NCBI RefSeq assembly: GCF_019669085.1
Contig: NZ_AP024401.1
Span: 558,001-622,000, forward strand
DNA: 64,000 bases
DNA from: Borrelia sp. HM
GTDB taxonomy: Bacteria > Spirochaetota > Spirochaetia > Borreliales > Borreliaceae
Direction: 5' to 3'
Below are positions 8,206 through 16,358 of the stretch, piece by piece (positions within the stretch are counted from its first letter, which is position 1; each line of letters opens with the position of its first letter). Position numbers and translations under genes: made by a program. The notes beneath the pieces were generated by a model. The model was not told where the DNA came from, searched no databases, and was given only the letters and a program-made list of their open reading frames with translations.

Positions 8206-10949
8206 GATTTTCCAGTCTCAATATTTGTTTTTAGAGGGAGTTTTAAAGGATACGCATTTTCCATTAGTTCTTTTATTATTACTTTGGCTTCTTCACATTC
8301 TTGCTTAGGAGATTCGATTAGCATTTCATCGTGTACTTGTAATATTATTTTTGACTTAAGATTTTTACTTTTGAATTCGTTATATACCTTGATCATTGCT
8401 ATTTTCATTATATCAGCAGCGCTACCTTGGATTATACTGTTTATTGCTATTCTTTCAGCGCCCGAGCGTTCTGTATAATTTTGGCTATTAATTTCTTTTA
8501 TATATCGTCTTCTCTTTAAAAGAGTTTCGCTATATCCATTTTTTCTTACAAACTCTATTTGATCTGTTATAAAAATTTTTGTTTTAGAATAAAGGTTAAA
8601 ATATGAATCTATGAACTTTTGTGCTTCTTCTCTTTTAATTGATAATTCTTGTGATAGTCTATAAGCTGACATTCTATAAATTATTCCAAAATTGATTGAT
8701 TTTGCTATTCTTCTCATAGAAGATGTTACTTTATCTTCATCTACTTTAAAAAGCTGGGATGCTGTTTTTGTATGAATATCTTTTTTGTTTTTAAATGCTT
8801 CAATTAATGTTTCGTCCTCTGAGAGATGTGCTAATATTACAAGTTCAATTTGTGAATAGTCAGCTGAAATAAAAATATTACCTTGTTCAGGTTTAAAAGC
8901 TTCTCTTATTTTGCGTCCTTTTTCATCTTTAATTGGAATATTTTGTAAATTGGGAGCATTACTTGAGATACGGCCCGTTGCTGTTTTTGTTTGTATAAAG
9001 TTTGTGTGTATTTTATTTGTTTTTTCATTTATGAATTCTATTAGATTCTCTGTATACGTGTTTTTGAGTTTTAAGAGTTGTCTGTGTTGTATGATTTTTT
9101 CTATAGATTCATGCTGACCTTTGATTGCTTCTAATACTTTAATATTTGTTGAGTTTTTATTGACATTTTGGGGTATTTTTAAATTTAATTCCTTAAATAA
9201 AACTGAATACAGTTGTTTGCTTGAATTTAGATTAAATCTAATACCTATACTTTCTATTATATCATTTTCAATTAATGTTAATTCTTTATCAAGTTCATGA
9301 CTATATTTCCTTAGATAATCTTTGTCAAGGTAAATTCCATTTTCTTCCATTTCTGTAATTACATTGCTAAATGGCATTTCAATCTCCATCATTAGACTTT
9401 CACAGTTTTTTTCTTTGAGTGTTTTTTTAAAAATTGTAAATAATCTAAAAGTAATGTCTGCATCCTCAGCAGCGTAATTGGAAACTATGTCAATAGGTAT
9501 ATCTTTTAAGGTACTATTTTTTGTCACTATTTCTTCGTATTTAATATTTTTGTGCATTAAATATTTTTCTGCTAGAAAATCAAGTGATGTTTTTATATTT
9601 GGGTTAATGATATATGCTGCTATCATTGTATCAAAGTAAGGAGGAATTATATTAAATCCATGTTTTTTCAGTATTTTATAATCGAATTTATAGTTTTGAC
9701 CAATTAATTTAGGTTTTGTTTTAAAGAATTCATTGAATTTTTGTATTACATATTCTTTTTCAATATAGTTTTTTTCTTGAGATTCTATGGGAATATAATA
9801 ACTTTCAAATTCTTTAAATGCAACTGAAATTCCGATTATTTGTGCTTCATGAACTTCAAGTGAAGTTGTTTCTGTGTCTATTGCTACGTAGCTTGCATTT
9901 TTTAGTTTTTCTATTAATGAGTCAAGTTGTTCTTTTGTTAATATTGTTTCATATTTGATATTTTCTTCTTGTATTGTTTTAAGATTATTTGAGTATGATG
10001 TTGTTTCTAAAATATTTGTGTCTAATTGATTTAGCTTAGTTGTATTTGTTTCAAAAATTGATCTTTGTGTTTGATTTGAAATATTTCTTTTTTTTAGTAT
10101 GTCTTTGTAAGATTTAATTAGAGTTGTTGCAGAGTATTCTTCAAATAATAAAATAATGTCTTCTTTAAGATTTTCTAATTTAAATGTTTCAAGTGATGGT
10201 AGTTTTAGATTTTCTACAAGAGTGATAAGTTCATAACTTAAAAAGGCATTTTCTTTCTCTCTTAGTAGTATTTCTCTGTATCGATTATTAATAGAATCTA
10301 AATTTTCATATATTCCATTTAATGTTTGAAATTCATTTAGTAGCTTGATTGCTCCTTTCTCTCCAATTCCTTTAATGCCTGGTATATTATCTGATCTGTC
10401 TCCAACTATGGATAGATAACTTTTGATTTGGGATTTATCTATTCCAAACCTTTTCATTACATAATCATTATCCATTTCTACGAAACTACTATTCTCAATT
10501 TTTAATATTTTGATTTGATTTGACATCAGTTGTAAGAGATCTTTATCTGGAGATATGATATAAGTTAAATAATTATTACTTTCTGCTTTTTTTGAAAAGC
10601 TAGCTATTAGATCATCAGCTTCATACCCTTTTACCTCAAACATTGGGATGTTTGCTTTTAGTAAACCTTCTTTTATCCAATAGATTTGAGGAATTAAATT
10701 ATCTGGTGGAGCTTCTCTTGTTGCTTTATAGCTTGGGTATTTTTGTTGTCTAAATGTTTGTGTTTCTGAATCAAAAGTTACAATTAAACTTTTTGGATTT
10801 TTCTCTTTAATTATGAAAAAAAGAGTTTTAAAAAATCCAATAAATGCATTAACATTTTCTCCTTTACTATTTATTAAAGGATTATTTTTCATTACATGAT
10901 AGCTTCTAAATATTATATTTAAAGCGTCGATTAAATAAATTTCTTTCAT
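8184..10949 (-). CDS. polA: DNA polymerase I
   Basis: A 921-residue repair and Okazaki-fragment polymerase with all three domains. Residues 1-290 form the 5' flap nuclease (LIDALNIIFRSYH, GYEADDLIAS, VGDRSDNIPGIKGIG). Residues about 350-520 form the 3'-5' exonuclease, with the catalytic DTE at 358-360 kept, followed by YAAEDADITFRL, so proofreading looks intact. The C-terminal half is the family A polymerase, with motif A DYSQIELVILAH and motif C QVHDEML. The ATG at 10949 overlaps the stop of the upstream FlgN-like gene (ATGA). Finding it inside a flagellar/chemotaxis operon is a Borrelia trait. It corresponds to BB_0548. Confidence 0.97.
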   Translation of the reverse strand: MKEIYLIDALNIIFRSYHVMKNNPLINSKGENVNAFIGFFKTLFFIIKEKNPKSLIVTFDSETQTFRQQKYPSYKATREAPPDNLIPQIYWIKEGLLKANIPMFEVKGYEADDLIASFSKKAESNNYLTYIISPDKDLLQLMSNQIKILKIENSSFVEMDNDYVMKRFGIDKSQIKSYLSIVGDRSDNIPGIKGIGEKGAIKLLNEFQTLNGIYENLDSINNRYREILLREKENAFLSYELITLVENLKLPSLETFKLENLKEDIILLFEEYSATTLIKSYKDILKKRNISNQTQRSIFETNTTKLNQLDTNILETTSYSNNLKTIQEENIKYETILTKEQLDSLIEKLKNASYVAIDTETTSLEVHEAQIIGISVAFKEFESYYIPIESQEKNYIEKEYVIQKFNEFFKTKPKLIGQNYKFDYKILKKHGFNIIPPYFDTMIAAYIINPNIKTSLDFLAEKYLMHKNIKYEEIVTKNSTLKDIPIDIVSNYAAEDADITFRLFTIFKKTLKEKNCESLMMEIEMPFSNVITEMEENGIYLDKDYLRKYSHELDKELTLIENDIIESIGIRFNLNSSKQLYSVLFKELNLKIPQNVNKNSTNIKVLEAIKGQHESIEKIIQHRQLLKLKNTYTENLIEFINEKTNKIHTNFIQTKTATGRISSNAPNLQNIPIKDEKGRKIREAFKPEQGNIFISADYSQIELVILAHLSEDETLIEAFKNKKDIHTKTASQLFKVDEDKVTSSMRRIAKSINFGIIYRMSAYRLSQELSIKREEAQKFIDSYFNLYSKTKIFITDQIEFVRKNGYSETLLKRRRYIKEINSQNYTERSGAERIAINSIIQGSAADIMKIAMIKVYNEFKSKNLKSKIILQVHDEMLIESPKQECEEAKVIIKELMENAYPLKLPLKTNIETGKSWGEIHQ

Positions 10950-11341
10950 ATTTTGACATCTACTGCAATTGTTCTTGTATAACTAAAAAGATTTTGAGGA
11001 AATTGAATCTTTGGAATTGTTGTCTTTTGATCAAAGAGATTTTGTAAAGTTTTGCATATATTTTGGTATTGAATGCATATTATTTCTTTTAATAAATTAG
11101 TCTCTGCAATTAATTTTTCAATTTCTTCTTGTTTTTGATAGTTTTTTTTTAACCATGAATTTATAGTGATATAATAATTATTGATTGAATTGATGATTAA
11201 ATCTTTTCTAGGATTTGTAATGTTTAATATATTTACTTCTTTCTTAATTTCTTGATTTTCAAATTCTAAAATTGTTTTTAGATTGTTTAGTTCAAATATT
11301 AGCTCTTGTAAATATATTTTTAATGTTCTGTTAACTGACAA
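10946..11341 (-). CDS. Small helical protein, possible FlgN-type flagellar chaperone
   Basis: A 131-residue, almost entirely helical protein with no signal peptide. It shows two long heptad-like helices (residues 8-40 LQELIFELNNLKTILEFENQ, and 60-110) and a polar tail of about 25 residues. The layout resembles FlgN, the export chaperone for the hook-filament junction proteins, but no signature residue allows a firm call. Context favours it: it overlaps the fliS gene by 11 bases and polA by 4, within the cheY1 operon. The start overlaps the end of fliS, so the two are probably translated together. Confidence 0.6.
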   Translation of the reverse strand: MSVNRTLKIYLQELIFELNNLKTILEFENQEIKKEVNILNITNPRKDLIINSINNYYITINSWLKKNYQKQEEIEKLIAETNLLKEIICIQYQNICKTLQNLFDQKTTIPKIQFPQNLFSYTRTIAVDVKI

Positions 11342-11753
11342 TGTTAATTCCTAATTTTTTGGTAATAATATGATTATCTTTTTTAAGTAGTGCTTTCCAA
11401 GCTGTATTTAGATTTTTTAGGTGTTTTAAAACTTCTTCAATATTATCTTCGATATTCTGTTTAAATACAACATTTTCTAATGTTTTATTTAAGTGGGAGT
11501 ATATTGATAGCAAATTATTTGCAATATCTCCACCATCTGCAAAATTTAATGTTGACATTAATTCAATAATGATATCTTGTGCGTGGTAAACTTTTGCATC
11601 CGCTTTTGTTATATTGATAAAATCTTCACTTTTATAAAGTTCTTTAGCTATTTCTAAATCTTGTATTGCTTTGTCGTAAAGCATTACCAATATTGATATG
11701 GAGTTTGATGTATTGATTTGTGTTTTTTTATATATGTGTTCTTTTGTTAGCAA
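11331..11753 (-). CDS. fliS: Flagellin export chaperone FliS
   Basis: A cytoplasmic chaperone that holds flagellin unfolded until export. The 140-residue length and helical pattern fit FliS: an N-terminal YKKTQINTSNSISILVMLYD (family Y-x-x-x-x-v-x-t-a-sP-xxLi-xmLYdgai), AIQDLEIAKELYK, then the helices HAQDIIIELMSTLNF and LLSIYSHLNKTLENVVFKQ. The family residues LNF and ggdiA.nL.~LY are visible as LNFADGGDIANNLLSIY. It lies 10 bases after cheY1 and overlaps the next gene. It probably corresponds to BB_0550. Confidence 0.85.
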   Translation of the reverse strand: MLTKEHIYKKTQINTSNSISILVMLYDKAIQDLEIAKELYKSEDFINITKADAKVYHAQDIIIELMSTLNFADGGDIANNLLSIYSHLNKTLENVVFKQNIEDNIEEVLKHLKNLNTAWKALLKKDNHIITKKLGINIVS

Positions 11754-11763
11754 TAATTTTCCC

Positions 11764-12147
11764 CTAGTTGAGTTTTTTTATTTGTTCTACTATTTGTTCT
11801 TCTTTAAAAGGTTTTGTAATGTATCCTTTTGCTCCAAGCTCCAAGGCTTTTTCGATTAGTTCTTGTTTTCCAAGTGCTGTAACCATTAATACATTCATCT
11901 TTCTTGCAAGTTTACTGTTAACTTCATTTATTTTCTCAAGAGCTGTAATACCATCCATACCCATCATTGTTATGTCAAGAGTTATCAGATGAATTTCTTC
12001 ATGCTTTTCAAATTCTTTAATAGCTTGAATACCATCTTCTGATTCAAAAAATTCATTAAAGCCCAATTTTTTTAAAATCTTAATTAAATTCTTTCTCATA
12101 AAGATAGAGTCATCAACTATCAAGGCTTTCTTTTTATTTGTTTCCAA
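11764..12147 (-). CDS. cheY1: Chemotaxis response regulator CheY1
   Basis: A single-domain receiver of 127 residues. The acidic pair is in IVDDS (residues 12-13), the phospho-acceptor is Asp58 in LDITMMGMDG, the switch Thr is in VTALG and the conserved Lys in ITKPF. When phosphorylated by a CheA it would bind the flagellar switch. It starts at TTG 12147, with AAGGAG six bases ahead. It heads an operon with fliS, a FlgN-like gene, polA, coaE and a SPOR gene. It is one of several CheY paralogues; another lies at 33.7 kb. Confidence 0.93.
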   Translation of the reverse strand: METNKKKALIVDDSIFMRKNLIKILKKLGFNEFFESEDGIQAIKEFEKHEEIHLITLDITMMGMDGITALEKINEVNSKLARKMNVLMVTALGKQELIEKALELGAKGYITKPFKEEQIVEQIKKLN

Positions 12148-12479
12148 ATCTTACTCCTTATTTGATTTTAACATAGCATAGTTTTTAATAGCACATTAAA
12201 AATCATCAATATCAATAACTTTATATACAAAGTAAAATAAAATAATCTATTTTTTATTTTACTTTAGATTTTAAGATTAATGAGTTTATTACTCAAGGTT
12301 TTAACTTAAAAAATTTATGTTTTTATTTATAATTTATTGATTTTTTTTTAAAAGTTTATAAATTTGCTTAAATTTTATATTTTTATTTTTGTTATTTTCA
12401 GTACAATATTGATTATTGTTATTTACATTATTTTGTTAAAATATATTGTGAATTACTAATTAGTTTCAATTTCATATTT
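12148..12479. other. Divergent intergenic region cheY1/ligA
   Basis: These 332 bases separate the divergent cheY1 operon and ligA and must hold both promoters. The stretch is very A/T-rich with several T runs. I could not pick out a hexamer pair on either strand that stands above the background. No open frame, RNA or clear hairpin was seen. Confidence 0.6.
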
Positions 12480-14489
12480 ATGAGCAAAGATATTAAAGCT
12501 GAAATTTTAAATTTGAAAAATATCATTAGAAAATGGAACAAAGAGTATTATATTGATTCTTCACCTAGTGTGGATGATTTAGTTTATGATAAAGCTCTTT
12601 TACGACTGCAATATTTAGAAAAAAAGTATCCTGAATATAAAACATTAGATTCTCCAACCCTTAGATTTGGGAGTGATCTCTTAAATAGTTTTGAAGAAGT
12701 AAAGCATGATTTTCCTATATTAAGTTTGGATAAAGCTTATGATATTAAAGAATTATTATTGTGGGTTAAAAAAATACAGTTAGAGGGTTCTAAAGTGGGA
12801 TTTTGTAGTGCCATTTCAGTTGAACCCAAAATTGATGGATGTTCAATTGTTCTTTATTATAAAGATGGCATACTTCAAAGAGCTTTAACTAGGGGAGATG
12901 GGAGAGTGGGAAATGATGTTACTGAGAATGTACGAACAATTAAAAATGTTCCTTTAAGTATTGATGAAAAAGTTGAATTAGCTTTGAGAGGTGAAATTTA
13001 TATTACCAAGGCAAATTTTTTAAAGATAAATCAGATGTTAAAAACTCCTTATGTTAATGCTAGAAATTTAGTCTCGGGTATACTGAGGAGAATAAATAGT
13101 AGTGAAGTTGCTAATTTTCCTTTAGATATTTTTGTATATGATATTTTATATTCTTGCCTGAAACTGAATTTGGGTCATGATGCGTTTGATAAACTTAAAA
13201 AATTTGGATTTAAAGTTAATCCTTACTGTGCATTTTTTGATGGTAAAAATTTAGAAGAAGATATTATTAGTCATGTAAAGAAGATAGAAGGTCAAAGAAA
13301 TTCTTTTGAGTATGAAATTGATGGTATTGTGCTAAAAGTTGATAATTTTTCTTTAAGAGAGATCTTAGGATATACTGCTCATCATCCCAAGTGGTCAATA
13401 GCTTATAAATTTGAATCTTTTACAGGTTTAAGTAGAGTTGTTGATATATTTGTTCAGGTTGGTCGTAGTGGAAAAATTACTCCTGTTGCACATGTAGATA
13501 AAGTGCTTATTGCTGGGGCTTTTATTACTAATGCAAGTTTGCATAATCAAGATTATATAGATTTTCTTGGTTTAAATATTGGAGATATTGTTTCAATTTC
13601 AAGACGTGGAGATGTTATTCCAGCTGTTGAATTGGTGGTAGAAAAGCTTACGGTAGGTAATTTTAAAATTCCTGATAGTTGTCCTTCATGTCAAAGGACT
13701 TTGATAAAAGAAGGATCACATCTTTTTTGTATAAATAAATTGTGTGCTTGTAGAATAATTGAGCAGATCAAGTATTTTTGTAGTAAGAAGTGTATGAATA
13801 TTGTGGGACTTTCAGGGAAAACAATTGAGTTCCTTTGTAAAATGGATTTTATATCTTCAGAAATTGAGCTTTACACTTTTGATTTTGATAGGCTTATTAA
13901 TCTAAGAGGTTTTGATATTAAAAGAATTAATAATTTAAAACGTTCAATTGAAGAGAGTAAAGGTCGACCATTTAGAAAATTACTTCTTAGCATGGGCATT
14001 AAAGAACTTGGAGCAAATACAATATTAATGCTATTGAATAACAACTTAAACTCATTTGATATAATTAGTACTTTGTGCAAAAATAGAGAGGCTGCTCTTG
14101 AAGAACTTTTAAAGATTAAGGGGATTGGGCGAAATATAGCTTTAAATATTATTGAGGCATTTAATGATAAGATTATTATTGATAAGTTCAATTTTTTAAA
14201 AAAATTAGGGTTTGCTATGAAAGAGGATAATGCTAGTTCTTCTGTAGATACTTCTTTTTTAATGGGCAAAAAATTTTGCATTACAGGTTCTTTTGGGGAT
14301 TATACTAGACATATTCTTGTTGAAAGAATTACTAGTAAAGGTGCTACTTTTAAAGATTCAGTTACTAAGAGTTTAGATTTTTTGCTTGTTGGAGATAATC
14401 CTGGGTTAAAAGTGTCTAAAGCCAATAATTTAGGCATTAAAATTTTTACTCTTTCTGACATAATAAGTTTTATAGATTTGAATGATTAA
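12480..14489 (+). CDS. ligA: NAD-dependent DNA ligase
   Basis: Seals nicks during replication and repair using NAD. The 669-residue protein shows the full domain order: an adenylation domain with nucleotidyl Lys117 in EPKIDG, an OB fold (IFVQVGRSGKITPVAHV), a four-cysteine zinc finger (CPSC near residue 401, then two further Cys around FCINKLCACR), helix-hairpin-helix repeats (IKGIGRNIALNI) and a C-terminal BRCT domain (MGKKFCITGSF). No good Shine-Dalgarno sequence precedes the ATG at 12480. Its stop is two bases from the convergent end of the next gene. It corresponds to BB_0552. Confidence 0.97.
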   Translation: MSKDIKAEILNLKNIIRKWNKEYYIDSSPSVDDLVYDKALLRLQYLEKKYPEYKTLDSPTLRFGSDLLNSFEEVKHDFPILSLDKAYDIKELLLWVKKIQLEGSKVGFCSAISVEPKIDGCSIVLYYKDGILQRALTRGDGRVGNDVTENVRTIKNVPLSIDEKVELALRGEIYITKANFLKINQMLKTPYVNARNLVSGILRRINSSEVANFPLDIFVYDILYSCLKLNLGHDAFDKLKKFGFKVNPYCAFFDGKNLEEDIISHVKKIEGQRNSFEYEIDGIVLKVDNFSLREILGYTAHHPKWSIAYKFESFTGLSRVVDIFVQVGRSGKITPVAHVDKVLIAGAFITNASLHNQDYIDFLGLNIGDIVSISRRGDVIPAVELVVEKLTVGNFKIPDSCPSCQRTLIKEGSHLFCINKLCACRIIEQIKYFCSKKCMNIVGLSGKTIEFLCKMDFISSEIELYTFDFDRLINLRGFDIKRINNLKRSIEESKGRPFRKLLLSMGIKELGANTILMLLNNNLNSFDIISTLCKNREAALEELLKIKGIGRNIALNIIEAFNDKIIIDKFNFLKKLGFAMKEDNASSSVDTSFLMGKKFCITGSFGDYTRHILVERITSKGATFKDSVTKSLDFLLVGDNPGLKVSKANNLGIKIFTLSDIISFIDLND

Positions 14490-14491
14490 AT

Positions 14492-16009
14492 TTATTTTAT
14501 TATTCTTATATTTTTGAATTCCAATATTAAATTTTTGTATAAAGTCTGTATATCATTTATATGATCTATTTGTATTAAGTTTCTGAAAAATTTTTCCTTT
14601 TGTTTTAATGATGGATTGATAAAATAGTTTTTAACCTTATATTTTGGGATTAGTTTATAAATTTCTTTTGCCCTGTGTAAATTTTTTGTTGGTTCTATTT
14701 CAATGTAATATCCTTTAGATTTTTTAAAATCAAATTCATTACTTTTGTCTTTAAAATCATAGTTATTTGAATGTGTATCTGGATATATTTTAAAATTAGC
14801 AGATTTTATTACGGGATTTTCATTTGGTAGTTTTGTATTGTTAGAGCAAAATTCATTTTTTGTTCGTTTTAAGTCTGTGTTTTCTTTTTTGAGGAGATTT
14901 TTATTTTGATATTTTTCAAGTTTTCCTTGAAATGTTAAAATAGCACTTTCATTGTCAACTAGTCTTTGACTTAATTCATTTATTTGATCTTCTTTTTTTT
15001 GAATTCTATTTTTACTTTCTTTGTATAATTCTTCATTTTTCTCAATTTTGTCTTTTAGTATATCTATTGCTTTTTCTAGTGAAGATAAGCTGTGTTCGAT
15101 AGTTTGAAAATTATTATAGTTATTATTTTGTGACTTGATTAACTCTTTTTGAAGTGTTAGTAATTTGTCTTCATTGTTAATAATTTTGTCATCAAGTTCA
15201 TTAATTTTATTGGTCTGATTGTCAAGTAAGTTTTTGTTAATGTTGATTTTGTTATCAAGTTCATTTATAGCTTGTATTTTTGCATCAAAATACTCTTGTT
15301 GTGGGTTATACAACATTTCATGTGTATTTTCCTCAGGTGGATTTTCAAGTGGATAGTCATATTCTTCATCTGACATATATTCATTTTGATTTTTTTCATA
15401 TTCTTCATCATTGTTATGAATACTATTGTTTACTTGAGGAACATTGTTATTAAATAAATTTTCTTTTGTGATAAGTAATTTTTTTATATTTTCAATTTCT
15501 TTTTTTAAACTTTTTGCTAGGTTTGTGTATTCTGTATTTGTGTTTTTGATTAATTTTAGGTTTAATTGATTTAAAAGATTTTCTATATTTTGTATTTTTC
15601 GTTCATAATTTTTGATTCGAAATTTTAAATTATCTATATTTTCTATAAGCCAGTCATCTAAATTTTCTTGTTCTGAGTAGAAATTTTGTGCGTTTAAAAT
15701 TTGTGGATGTGTTAACTCTTTGCTTATTAAGATATTATTTGTTTCTTGTGTGTTATTTAATATTTGAGGTTGTGTTGAATTTTTAAGTTTAAATTCATTG
15801 AGTTTTTTGTTTAATTTATTTAAGTTTTTGTTTTTTAGGATTTGATCGTTTGTTGATTGAATCACCTCTTCTTTATTACTAAAGTCTTCGTTAAAATCTT
15901 CTTTTGGAATATAAATTTTTGAGTAATTTATTATGTAATTAGTCGTATTTCCTTGAGTTGTTTCAAAGAGTAATGTGTATAAGAAAAGAATAAAAATTTT
16001 AGATAACAT
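14492..16009 (-). CDS. Exported coiled-coil protein with possible SPOR-like C-terminus
   Basis: A 505-residue protein. The N-terminus is a signal peptide (MLSKIFILFLYTLLFETTQG). Residues 40-400 are rich in Asn, Lys, Glu and Gln with repeated helical blocks, for example three related units around ELDNKININKNLLDNQTNKI, ELDDKIINNEDKLLTLQ and KEDQINELSQRLVDNESAIL, typical of a long coiled coil. The last 75 residues are compact, starting YYIEIEPTKNLHRAKEIYKL, which recalls the first half of a SPOR domain. It is probably a periplasmic structural protein; the function is not recognised. It ends two bases from ligA. Confidence 0.72.
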   Translation of the reverse strand: MLSKIFILFLYTLLFETTQGNTTNYIINYSKIYIPKEDFNEDFSNKEEVIQSTNDQILKNKNLNKLNKKLNEFKLKNSTQPQILNNTQETNNILISKELTHPQILNAQNFYSEQENLDDWLIENIDNLKFRIKNYERKIQNIENLLNQLNLKLIKNTNTEYTNLAKSLKKEIENIKKLLITKENLFNNNVPQVNNSIHNNDEEYEKNQNEYMSDEEYDYPLENPPEENTHEMLYNPQQEYFDAKIQAINELDNKININKNLLDNQTNKINELDDKIINNEDKLLTLQKELIKSQNNNYNNFQTIEHSLSSLEKAIDILKDKIEKNEELYKESKNRIQKKEDQINELSQRLVDNESAILTFQGKLEKYQNKNLLKKENTDLKRTKNEFCSNNTKLPNENPVIKSANFKIYPDTHSNNYDFKDKSNEFDFKKSKGYYIEIEPTKNLHRAKEIYKLIPKYKVKNYFINPSLKQKEKFFRNLIQIDHINDIQTLYKNLILEFKNIRIIK

Positions 16010-16358
16010 TGGATTGTCTTTTTACCTTTATCCATAATTACTTCATTTATATTGTTTGATATTGTGTTTACTCTTGATACTACCATAGTTTTTAAAATTT
16101 ATCAAAAGAAAATTCATTGTTATATTTAATTAAACAATATACATAATGTGAATATGATAGCTTTATTGTTTTTTAAATAAAGCTCTTCTATATAAGACTT
16201 GTGCTTTAATTTTTAATTGTAATTTATTGCGCAAATTATTTGATTGTGAATATTTTTATGTTTTTATTTTTAATAGCAATTTTGTTGGTATTGTGCCATA
16301 ATGATACAAACAGAAGATAAGTTATAAAGTTTTGACTTATTATTTTACTTAATTGCTT
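16010..16358. other. Divergent intergenic region upstream of the molybdenum-hydroxylase-like cassette
   Basis: About 349 bases between two divergent genes, composed of A/T runs. It must carry the promoter of the three-gene cassette to the right and of the coiled-coil gene to the left. I see no convincing hexamers, no open frame and no ribosome-binding site before the first cassette gene. Confidence 0.5.

Noticed and set aside
13871-14281. 136-residue open frame opposite ligA
   Set aside because: It lies entirely antisense to the conserved helix-hairpin-helix and BRCT region of ligA, has no ribosome-binding site and no family features.
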